This document shows, in pieces, positions 18,041-26,044 of a stretch of 64,000 nucleotides of DNA (positions within the stretch are counted from its first letter, which is position 1; each line of letters starts with the position of its first letter). The stretch is from Paenibacillus pabuli NBRC 13638 (GTDB taxonomy: Bacteria > Bacillota > Bacilli > Paenibacillales > Paenibacillaceae): the NCBI RefSeq assembly GCF_001514495.1, contig NZ_BCNM01000012.1:182338-246337 (forward strand), in the 5' to 3' direction. Under the pieces are notes generated by a model. It did not search any database, was not told where the DNA came from, and saw only the letters and a program-made list of their open reading frames with translations. Position numbers and translations under genes: made by a program.

Positions 18041-19222
18041 TTGGCTGGCTCACCGCAATATATGCGCAATCTGAATGAAAATCTAATAATGGACGCACTG
18101 ATTGCAATGGGTGACATGTCGAGGGCTGACATCAGCCGATATACCAAACTTAGCAAACCTACAGTGTCGTCAGCGGTTGAGCATCTGATTGAACGAAATC
18201 TTGTGCTTGAAACCGGGAGAGCTGACAATGCCCAAGGTCGTAAGGCAACGTTAATACGTTTCAATCAGGCAGCTTATTATGTCTGTGGCGTTGATATTGG
18301 CGCAACCCAAATCCGTATGGCATTAGCCGATCTGAGGGGTGCAGTGCTGGACTATAGAACTTATCCAATGGAAGCGAACTCAGGTCGGGATCAAGCGGGG
18401 ACGCAGATTCTTGATCTTCTACGGAGGTATACGGATGAATTATTGGCGGCGAATCATCTGACATGGGAGCAGATCCAATGTATTGGTTTTGGTATACCGG
18501 GCGTTGTAAACCCGAATTCGGGAGAGATCAGTCGTATTGTTTCTCCATTAGAAGGAATGGAAGAAGCGCTTGAGATGAATTCATTATCCAAGGTATTCCC
18601 ATGCAAAATCATTCTGGAGAATGATGTGAACCTGGCTGCGCTGGGCGAGTACACAAATGGAGCAGCGGTGGAATCGGATCTGTTTGTTTTTATGTCCATC
18701 GGAGCAGGGACCGGAGCAGGCATTATGGTGAACGGTCAATTGCTTCGAGGAATGGGCGGACTGACGGGTGAGCTTGCCGAAATGCTATTGAAAGGGGGCC
18801 GGCGTCTGGAGGATATGTTGTCTGCGGATGGACTAATGAAACTTGCACGAGAGATGCAGGCTCATTTTCCTGAAGAATACGATTCGGGTACAGCGGAATT
18901 CCGAAAACATCCGACGCCAGAGAGACTATTCGAAGCTGCCCGGAGTGGAGAAGTGCAGGCCGTTCAAATTCTGGAGCAATACAGCCATTGGCTTGCAATG
19001 GCACTACATCATATTTGTGTGATTCTCGCTCCTGATCTCATTGTGCTTGGCGGAGGTATTGGGGGGAACGGGGATGTACTGCTGCCGTTTCTCAGACAGA
19101 TCCGTTCTGAACAATTCTCGGTTCAGCCGAAACTGACCTGTTCAAAGCTTGGGGATCGGGCTGTCGCGACTGGAGCAGTGCAGGTGGCCTTGCAACAAAC
19201 GATACTGCATCTCCAGCACTAA
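18041..19222 (+). CDS. ROK-family transcriptional regulator
   Basis: A 393-residue protein of XylR/NagC type. An N-terminal winged helix-turn-helix (~10-70) contains SRADISRYTKLSKPTVSSAV. A ROK sugar-kinase-like domain follows, with the nucleotide-binding VDIGATQIRMA near residue 88, GFGIPGVVN near 148, ENDVNLAALGEY near 195, and GAGTGAGI. The usual ROK zinc motif (CxCGxxGC after the GELGH loop) is absent; the region reads GELAEMLLKGGRRLED instead. The likely role is sugar-responsive repression. The TTG start has AAAGGAGGG 8 bases upstream. The sugar isomerase-like gene at 19387 is the natural candidate target. Confidence 0.88.
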   Translation: MAGSPQYMRNLNENLIMDALIAMGDMSRADISRYTKLSKPTVSSAVEHLIERNLVLETGRADNAQGRKATLIRFNQAAYYVCGVDIGATQIRMALADLRGAVLDYRTYPMEANSGRDQAGTQILDLLRRYTDELLAANHLTWEQIQCIGFGIPGVVNPNSGEISRIVSPLEGMEEALEMNSLSKVFPCKIILENDVNLAALGEYTNGAAVESDLFVFMSIGAGTGAGIMVNGQLLRGMGGLTGELAEMLLKGGRRLEDMLSADGLMKLAREMQAHFPEEYDSGTAEFRKHPTPERLFEAARSGEVQAVQILEQYSHWLAMALHHICVILAPDLIVLGGGIGGNGDVLLPFLRQIRSEQFSVQPKLTCSKLGDRAVATGAVQVALQQTILHLQH

Positions 19223-19386
19223 TCGATAGATGTGGTGAAGCGGTTACCATCGAGCGTTATTATTCAGGCGTAACCAATATGAAATAAATGAAATTGTAAA
19301 TAAACATCAGCCAGACTGATATAAAATAGAGAAAAAAACTGTAGACATGGTAAGGGCCTAACATCGCATACAGGAGGAACACAGCT

Positions 19387-20352
19387 ATGTTTACCGACAA
19401 AAAAGAGTACTCATTTTCAACTTGCTGGAACATCAAACGTCACACTACAGGTCAGGGCATGATGGAGGAGATCAAATCACTGGGATTCAGACAGGTTGAG
19501 CTGAACTATAACGTTACAGACGAGATGCTGCAAACGATTGAACCAATGATTGAGCGGGGAGAAATGGGCATCTCCAGTGTACATAACACGTTCCCGCACG
19601 TAGCAGATCCTGATTATGGAACCGATTCGGTTCTGCTAGGTTTCGACGATGAGCCGCGCCGGAAGCGGGCAATTGAACTGCTGCTTCGTTCAGCCGAGTA
19701 TGCTCATCGGTATGGCGCTAGGGCGGTTGTGGTGCATCCAGGTGAAGTCCCTTTTGAATATAATATTGATGAAGCGTTGAAAAAAATATATCACGATCAA
19801 GGACCGGATTCCGCAGCCTATCAATCGTTATGGCAGGAGATGATCGAGAAGCGTGAGGCGGGCAGCGCACACTACCTGAAACGGATTCAGGAGAGTCTGG
19901 AAGAAGTATGTGAGCTGTCCGAGCAGCGCGGGTACGGAGTGAATTTCGGCATAGAGACCCGATCACGCTGTTACCAAATGCCAACGCTGCATGAGGCGGG
20001 TACGATCATCGGACGAATGAAGGGGGCGCCACTCGGTTTATGGTACGACATTGGTCACGGCATGATGATGGACCGAATGGGACTCTATGACAATGTACGC
20101 GAAGCGAACGAGTTAATTGACCATGTCGTTGGCGTGCATATTCATGAAACGGTAGGATTGTCGGATCATTGGTGTCCTTATGTACATAGTAAGGACATGA
20201 CATTTTTTGATTCGTTTTTGGATATCATTGATCGTTCTCCGGTTAAAGTATATGAGTTAAAAGCGGCATGTACAGCAGAAGAGATTGACGAGAGTCACCG
20301 GTTAATAACAGCTCGTATAGCTGAACGTCAAGCGGCCCGTCAGCACAGTTAA
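19387..20352 (+). CDS. Sugar phosphate isomerase/epimerase-like TIM barrel
   Basis: A 321-residue protein of the xylose isomerase-like TIM-barrel superfamily (AP_endonuc_2). Metal-site signatures are visible: VVVHPGEVPFE around residue 120, FGIETRSRC around 192 (the metal-binding Glu), WYDIGHGMM around 220 (Asp and His) and VGVHIHET around 249. Members act as sugar or cyclitol isomerases, epimerases or dehydratases; the substrate is not predictable here. SD ACAGGAGGAA precedes the ATG. It lies 164 bases after the ROK regulator on the same strand and is followed by a long hairpin. Confidence 0.85.
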   Translation: MFTDKKEYSFSTCWNIKRHTTGQGMMEEIKSLGFRQVELNYNVTDEMLQTIEPMIERGEMGISSVHNTFPHVADPDYGTDSVLLGFDDEPRRKRAIELLLRSAEYAHRYGARAVVVHPGEVPFEYNIDEALKKIYHDQGPDSAAYQSLWQEMIEKREAGSAHYLKRIQESLEEVCELSEQRGYGVNFGIETRSRCYQMPTLHEAGTIIGRMKGAPLGLWYDIGHGMMMDRMGLYDNVREANELIDHVVGVHIHETVGLSDHWCPYVHSKDMTFFDSFLDIIDRSPVKVYELKAACTAEEIDESHRLITARIAERQAARQHS

Positions 20353-20407
20353 GGTGGGCTGGCATTCCTCAATTCAAAACTGTAAAAGGGATCGATAACC
20401 ATACAGA

Positions 20408-20460
20408 GAGCGGTACAGAACGACTTTTAACTTTCGGGTTAAAGAGGTGTTCTACCGCTT
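20408..20460. terminator. Hairpin between convergent genes
   Basis: A long interrupted stem: AGCGGTA/TACCGCT, AGAAC/GTTCT and CTTTTAAC/GTTAAAG around TTTCGG. It lies between the sugar isomerase-like gene and the minus-strand response regulator. The T-tail is short, so strength is uncertain. Confidence 0.6.
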
Positions 20461-20484
20461 TCTTTGGCATGTATGAGGCGGGGG

Positions 20485-21123
20485 TTATTGCTTCTCAGGG
20501 AGTATGACGTCTCCAAGTATGCCAGCCTGATAACCTTTCACTACAGCACCAATTCTGGATTTCACGCCAAACTTCTGCGTAATGGAGGTGATGTGATACT
20601 CAACAGTGCGCTGACTGATCGCCAGATCCTGTGCAATTTCCTTATTGGTCATTTCCAATGAAATACGGTGAAGCACTTCGCGCTCCGTTGCAGTGAGTGA
20701 TTCCTCTAAATGGGGAGAAAGCATTCTCTCTGGAATAAGCACATGGCCCAGCATACTTTGTCGGATGGCATTGATAATCTGTCCATACGTCGCTTGCTTA
20801 GACAGGTACGCATGAACACCCAGATCGTAGGCTTTTAACTGGAATTCGTGATAGTTGTATCCGGATAACAAAATAATTTTGATAGTTAGTCCAAATTGTT
20901 CTTTTAATTTTTGGGCAACCTCAAAACCATCGAGTTGAGGCATACGGATATCCATTACAACCACGTCAGGTCGCAATGCTTCTACTTCGGACAAGAACAG
21001 CATCGGATCGTTAAATGTTTTCAATACCTTTATGCCTGGTTCGCGGTTTAAACGGTTGTTGAGACCTTCCATAACCAGGGGGTGATCATCCAGCAGTACG
21101 ACTTGAATGTGTGGTTCGCTCAT
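20485..21123 (-). CDS. LuxR-type response regulator (ComA/NarL-like)
   Basis: A 212-residue response regulator. The receiver domain has LLDDH, phospho-acceptor Asp in VVVMDIRMP and Lys in YLSKQ. The C-terminal LuxR helix-turn-helix contains LTATEREVL and TNKEIAQDLAISQRTVEYHI. The start overlaps the stop of the histidine kinase gene, so the pair is coupled. With a ComP-like partner it resembles the ComPA quorum-sensing pair of Bacillus, but target genes cannot be inferred. Confidence 0.9.
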   Translation of the reverse strand: MSEPHIQVVLLDDHPLVMEGLNNRLNREPGIKVLKTFNDPMLFLSEVEALRPDVVVMDIRMPQLDGFEVAQKLKEQFGLTIKIILLSGYNYHEFQLKAYDLGVHAYLSKQATYGQIINAIRQSMLGHVLIPERMLSPHLEESLTATEREVLHRISLEMTNKEIAQDLAISQRTVEYHITSITQKFGVKSRIGAVVKGYQAGILGDVILPEKQ

Positions 21124-23510
21124 TGTACAGTTACTCCTTTGGTTAAAGGCAAACGAATGCTTATGGATGTTCCTTTGCCAGGGCTGGAATGGACGGTGAT
21201 GTCGCCACCGAGATGCTGGATGCTGCTTTGGATGGATATTAAACCGAAGTGCCCCGATGCTGAATTTGAAAAATCATATGCGGAATGAACATTGAACCCC
21301 GAGCCATCATCTTTTACCTTGAAAATGAGATCCTGATCCTGAGTGTGCACCTCAATGGAACAAAAAGAAGCCTGGGCGTGTTTCATCACATTGATGACAA
21401 GTTCCCGTATGGTCCGAAACACCATGGATTTCAGTGGTTCTTGTTCCAATTCAGCAGACGGCGCGTTATAGCTGAGTTCCATCTTGATCCCGCTCTGCAC
21501 TTGGAGCGAACGAACAAGCCATTGCAGCGCTTCCTCAAGATCGCTTCGATCTATAATATGAGGGTACAGATCATCACACAATTGGCGTATATCCTTCTGG
21601 GAAGCATACAGGCACTCCAGCCAAACAGCCGTTTGATCCATATGTGTCTCTCCGGTATCATGAAATTCCTCCAAATCACGAGACAAGAAAATCAAGTTTT
21701 GGAGCAGCTGGTCATGAAGGAAATAGGAGGTTTTCATACGCTCTGCTTGCTGGGCTTCCATCAAAATATCATTGAACTCACGATGACGGCGCATCTGGAG
21801 TTCATGGAGAGTCGTTTGATCTACACGGTGTTCATATCGTTTCTGCAGATCAGATAAAAGTTTGCCATTCACGAGCATTCGGATTGCTTCGAGCCGTCCT
21901 TTATCAATGATATCCTGCTCTTCTGCTGAAAAAAGGGTACCATTTCGTTTGTGACCAATGCCCAGAAAACCTGCCATCTCCATCGGTGGTTCACCTGACA
22001 ACTCCCAAACCTGTGCCAAGTCGTATCTCTGTCGTAAACCTTCAACATGTAACGCCTCGTCTTCGACATCCTGAATGGAAGCGAAAACTCCTGTACCTGC
22101 TTGAGAATAGGAGTGCTTATCATCGATCCAGATGATAACGATGCCTTCAATATCCAACAGCTTGTGAAACATCTCGGCAAACAGATGAATCATGTCCCGC
22201 ATGTTTTGCTGCTCAGACATTCGAACAGTCAATCGCAGCTGCTGGTGTTCAAGCCAGTCCTTGTTACGTTTGTTTTGCTTGCGAGAGCGTGTGAGCGTGT
22301 ACTGATACACCCATGTGATGAGCAAAAAAAGGACAAAGAGCAAGCTGGTGTGCACGAAGGTATGCAGGTTTGAAGCAACTATGAACAGTAAAAATACGAT
22401 TAAGGCGTACAATCCATGAATCAACAATCTTGGCATAACCAGTTTGAAATCAAGCATACTCCGCTGCACGAGTACATAAGTGAACATCCATGATAAAGGA
22501 AGAAAACCAATTAATGTGTATTCAACAGGAAGCAACGGTTCTCCTTGCAGCAGGGTTGGAACGGCAAAACAGATGATGAAGGGAATCAGGCTAACGATAA
22601 TGCCTGCTGACATGAGTAATAGCTGATTCTGCTCCTTGCGATTATAGCTTAGACGATTAGACCATGTAATCCAGATTAATACCAGAAGGGTGACACAAAG
22701 AATAAAGGTAAGCAGATTGGTTGGACCAGACGATGCAGCAGGAGTGCCAACAATAGTAATGCCTTGATTGAACTGAACTTCGGTCATAAGCCATCGTTTA
22801 ATGTACAGAAAAGCGAGACCAGTGGAATAGGCTATGGCAATACATCTGCTGATCCATAATAACCATCGAAAGTGATGCAGACGGCTGCGGAATACAAAAG
22901 AAACATAAAATGCGGTTAGACAATAAGGTAACCATGCAGCACAAAAGGCCAAAATATAGTTGGATAACGGAAGTTGGGCAGTATATATTGTCAATATACA
23001 TAAGGCCATGGACAGGTTAAGCAGGTAGAATAGACGCATCACACGGGAACCTGGTTGGCTGAACAAGGCATAACTTCCGGTTAATAATAACAACAACTCT
23101 ACACTGGAGGAGAAGCCGAGGTTAAACCATTCTCGCATTCCAGGCTTCATGATATATTCTGCTGCCTCGCTACTAGACTTCTCTATGCCAATGGTGTAGG
23201 CTTCCGTCACTGAGAATATACCTTGCTGATGGAGTAATCGGACGTTTCCTTTTGGCTCCAGAGAGATAACGGTGTCACCTGACCTGATCCCAGATGAATA
23301 AGCTACACCTTGCGGATCCGCTTCGTCTACCACCCATGAGTTGGAGCCATCCGGTATCAACGAAAGTCCGATATAAGGGTGTGAAAATGAAGAGATATGA
23401 ATATAAATGGCTGTCAGTATAAAACACAACATCGTTATAAGCCATACAAAACTAAATTTACTTTTTATGAATCTACTTAATGAAAGTTCTAATCCCATGG
23501 AAGAAATCAT
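21120..23510 (-). CDS. ComP-like membrane sensor histidine kinase
   Basis: A 796-residue kinase. One N-terminal transmembrane segment (~15-38) is followed by an extracytoplasmic PDZ-like loop (SGIRSGDTVISLEP, ~60-120). Seven or more transmembrane segments span ~130-400. A cytoplasmic region with GAF-like features leads to a HisKA_3 helix (FLHDQLLQNLIFLSRDLEEF) and an HATPase_c domain (IRELVINVMKHAQ, DDGSGF, GHFGLISIQ). The PDZ-like loop plus polytopic region is the ComP architecture, and ComP senses a modified peptide. No comQ/comX-like genes lie beside it, so the signal is unknown. The start at 23510 has only a weak SD; the ATG four codons in is an alternative. Confidence 0.88.
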   Translation of the reverse strand: MISSMGLELSLSRFIKSKFSFVWLITMLCFILTAIYIHISSFSHPYIGLSLIPDGSNSWVVDEADPQGVAYSSGIRSGDTVISLEPKGNVRLLHQQGIFSVTEAYTIGIEKSSSEAAEYIMKPGMREWFNLGFSSSVELLLLLTGSYALFSQPGSRVMRLFYLLNLSMALCILTIYTAQLPLSNYILAFCAAWLPYCLTAFYVSFVFRSRLHHFRWLLWISRCIAIAYSTGLAFLYIKRWLMTEVQFNQGITIVGTPAASSGPTNLLTFILCVTLLVLIWITWSNRLSYNRKEQNQLLLMSAGIIVSLIPFIICFAVPTLLQGEPLLPVEYTLIGFLPLSWMFTYVLVQRSMLDFKLVMPRLLIHGLYALIVFLLFIVASNLHTFVHTSLLFVLFLLITWVYQYTLTRSRKQNKRNKDWLEHQQLRLTVRMSEQQNMRDMIHLFAEMFHKLLDIEGIVIIWIDDKHSYSQAGTGVFASIQDVEDEALHVEGLRQRYDLAQVWELSGEPPMEMAGFLGIGHKRNGTLFSAEEQDIIDKGRLEAIRMLVNGKLLSDLQKRYEHRVDQTTLHELQMRRHREFNDILMEAQQAERMKTSYFLHDQLLQNLIFLSRDLEEFHDTGETHMDQTAVWLECLYASQKDIRQLCDDLYPHIIDRSDLEEALQWLVRSLQVQSGIKMELSYNAPSAELEQEPLKSMVFRTIRELVINVMKHAQASFCSIEVHTQDQDLIFKVKDDGSGFNVHSAYDFSNSASGHFGLISIQSSIQHLGGDITVHSSPGKGTSISIRLPLTKGVTVQ

Positions 23511-23544
23511 CCGTTCTTATGATGTGCATCATTGGTATATGTTG

Positions 23545-23581
23545 TGAAAAAAGCAAGCCATGCAGCATTGGCACGGCTTGC
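23545..23581 (-). terminator. Terminator after the SLH serine hydrolase gene
   Basis: On the minus strand a GCAAGCC/GGCTTGC stem runs into six T residues. Confidence 0.88.
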
Positions 23582-23595
23582 CGTCGATCATGATA

Positions 23596-25638
23596 TTAAT
23601 GTAGCAGAGTTCCCAACATTTTGTACATCAAAACCGATGATTCCTGCCTGAGCATAGGCTGCTTCGACTTATAATCGACAGCACCGCTGCTTGATACAGA
23701 CACTTCCGGACCGTAGAGACCCAAAGCGACCACAAACTGGACACCTTCTTGAGCCCAACCATCCTGTGAACCTGCCAGGTTGGCAGAGGCTGCAGGTGCT
23801 CCGAGTAGTTGTTGTGCAGTTCTCGAAATAATTACCGCGGCCTCTTGCCGGGTTATAGCTTGCTCGGGATGAAACCATCCACGAGTATTACCTTGCACAA
23901 TGCCTAGTTCAAGAGCGGTTTGAACATAGGCGGCATAGGGGCTAGATAGGGTATCTTTAAATTTTGGCGATTGATTTGAAAGGGTCATTCCGCTGATGCT
24001 CACGATCTGTGTTACGAATTCAACACGACTTACAGGTTTATCTGGTTCAAAAAGGGGGTGATCCTGTGGATACAGGCCAATCTGTGCTAGACGATAGATG
24101 TAAGGAGCATAAGGATGATCTTCTGGCACGTCTGTATAAAGTTTAGCTTCAGGCAATTTTTCGGACCAGCTATCCGATTTGTTGTAATAGAAATAGGTGA
24201 TTTCCCCTGACTTATTTTTTTTGAAGCCAGCGAGCTTACCATCCTCATCCCTGAACAGCATGTCCTTAACGGGTGTTAAGGTGTGAGTACCGTATGCATC
24301 TATAACCCGAAGTCCCTTCTCTGTTGTCGAAATATCATATAACCATGCGGGTAAACGGACATCACGATAGAGTCCTTCGTATGATCGGAGTGCTGCCTCA
24401 GATACGCTGTAATCGGCATCCTTGGTCTGGTTATCTGGATAATAATGACCCATGAATGCGTGAAAGAGTGCTTCTCGCAGGTCAGGACCATCACTATTGG
24501 ATACGATAAAGAGGCCGGTCTTTTCGTCAGGCAACAGCCACAGATTGGAGTGGAAGCCTGCAAGATCACCTGCTTTACTTACCACGTTTCGTCCATGATT
24601 ATACTGCGAATAGGTGGATTCGAATCCATAACCCGTGCCGGGTAGATCAGGATGAATGGAGACATCCAACGTTTGCATGGCTTGTACGGATGAGGGATCG
24701 AGTATGCGTGCGCCCTGGTACGAACCTTGGTTGAGCTGGGCAAGCATAAAATGAGCCATATCTCGTCCAGTTGTAATTAATCCGCCTTCAGGTGAGCTGT
24801 CTGGTACGTTGGGATATTGGGAAAGCTCCTGTCCATCTGCGTTATAAGGAACCGCGAGTCTTTCCAGTATGTCTTTGCTTAATGTGAAATGGCTATCGGA
24901 CATGCCGAGCGGGTTGAAAATATGCTGCTGTACATAATTCTCAAATGGCATCCCCGACTGTTTTTGAACAATATAGCCCTGAAGGGCATAGCCGTAGTTG
25001 TCATATCGGAAAACTTCTCCGGGAGTACGGACAACGGATGGTTTGTGGTCTTTGATGAATTGCTCAAGTGGATAAGAGCTGTTCAGTTCCCTGGCTGTAG
25101 TCGCTGTATCGGTGAAATCAAATCCGCTGGTATGGGTCATCAGGTGTTTTAAAGTCAACGATGTCCCGGTGTGATTGGCCAGTTCCAGCCCATCTGTGTA
25201 CACGCTGATATCCTGATTAAGCTTTACTTTACCTTGCTCTGCCAATTGCATGATGGCTGTTGCGGTAAACGTTTTGGAGATCGAGGCTGCACGAAACAGG
25301 GTGGAGTTAGCATCGACAGGGATTTCTTTTTTTACATTGGCATAACCATACCCTTTATTGAGAACAATCTGTTGGTCCTGAACCACAGTGACTACGGCAC
25401 CTTTCAGAGCGGCCTTTATTTCAGGCTGGGCAAAGAAACCATCGATGAACAATTCCGTTTCCTGAGGGCCTAAAGGGTTGTAGGATGGTTTGCCCTCTGC
25501 GGATACACTTGTAAATGTTGTTAAGCTCAAGGATGCAATCAGCATGATGCTGGCTACAGTTTGTTTCCACTTGTGATTCGATTTGTGGCTCTGATGTTGA
25601 GGACTTAGGCAGGTTGCGGAATTGGATTTCAATTTCAT
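23596..25638 (-). CDS. Surface serine hydrolase (beta-lactamase family) with SLH domains
   Basis: A 680-residue exported protein. A long basic N-region and hydrophobic stretch form a signal peptide cleaved after VSA (~residue 48). The catalytic domain (~55-400) is a class C beta-lactamase/D-Ala-D-Ala carboxypeptidase-like serine hydrolase with SISK (SxxK), YDN (YxN) in FRYDNYGY, and an AGDLAGF segment near the third motif. A beta-rich middle part (~410-500) is followed by three SLH repeats (~515-680; for example SSPYAAYVQTALELGIVQG and ITRQEAAVIISRT) that anchor proteins to pyruvylated wall polymer. The substrate could be peptidoglycan stem peptides or extracellular esters and peptides. An AAAGGAGT SD precedes the start. 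Confidence 0.9.
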   Translation of the reverse strand: MKLKSNSATCLSPQHQSHKSNHKWKQTVASIMLIASLSLTTFTSVSAEGKPSYNPLGPQETELFIDGFFAQPEIKAALKGAVVTVVQDQQIVLNKGYGYANVKKEIPVDANSTLFRAASISKTFTATAIMQLAEQGKVKLNQDISVYTDGLELANHTGTSLTLKHLMTHTSGFDFTDTATTARELNSSYPLEQFIKDHKPSVVRTPGEVFRYDNYGYALQGYIVQKQSGMPFENYVQQHIFNPLGMSDSHFTLSKDILERLAVPYNADGQELSQYPNVPDSSPEGGLITTGRDMAHFMLAQLNQGSYQGARILDPSSVQAMQTLDVSIHPDLPGTGYGFESTYSQYNHGRNVVSKAGDLAGFHSNLWLLPDEKTGLFIVSNSDGPDLREALFHAFMGHYYPDNQTKDADYSVSEAALRSYEGLYRDVRLPAWLYDISTTEKGLRVIDAYGTHTLTPVKDMLFRDEDGKLAGFKKNKSGEITYFYYNKSDSWSEKLPEAKLYTDVPEDHPYAPYIYRLAQIGLYPQDHPLFEPDKPVSRVEFVTQIVSISGMTLSNQSPKFKDTLSSPYAAYVQTALELGIVQGNTRGWFHPEQAITRQEAAVIISRTAQQLLGAPAASANLAGSQDGWAQEGVQFVVALGLYGPEVSVSSSGAVDYKSKQPMLRQESSVLMYKMLGTLLH

Positions 25639-25833
25639 AGCATACTCCTTTGTGATGTTGAAATGTGGACTTTGATATATGTTGAGATGTGGTTAGACCT
25701 ATATATACAGCCCGTATCTATAATCTATCAGTTCTAGCGCTTCTTAGACCCCGTAGTAAGCGTGTATTTATGAGGGAGGTTCCGCAAACCTTTTGCGTGA
25801 TCCCGCAATGAGGCGTTGTGCCAATTTGTTCAT

Positions 25834-25863
25834 TTGCCAATATCGAAAATTCTGGGATATAAT
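25834..25863 (+). promoter_or_regulatory. Sigma-A promoter for the TerD-like gene
   Basis: TTGCCA (25834-25839), an 18-base spacer and TATAAT (25858-25863) lie in the 406-base gap between two divergent genes. Transcription would start near 25870, leaving a leader of about 175 bases. Confidence 0.6.
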
Positions 25864-25881
25864 ATGGAATAATCAGGCTAT

Positions 25882-25948
25882 GGCATCCCTTCCTTCTAAA
25901 TCATTCGTTCAGTATTAGGGGTGCCGCTCTCCTGTTTTTTGTTTTTTT
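25882..25948 (+). promoter_or_regulatory. Terminator-like hairpin in the leader
   Basis: GGCATCCC (25882-25889) can pair with GGGGTGCC (25918-25925). Nine bases later come two T runs of six and seven. It lies between the predicted promoter and the start codon at 26045, so it could attenuate transcription. The gap between stem and T runs makes a simple terminator imperfect. Otherwise I see nothing in 25639-26044. Confidence 0.35.
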
Positions 25949-26044
25949 ATACATAATGATTAAGTTGATCCTTGGATGGTTGCAAGTTAGAAATAGGATG
26001 GAAAAGAAAGTAGACATATATGATCTTCAGGGAGATTACAGGCG

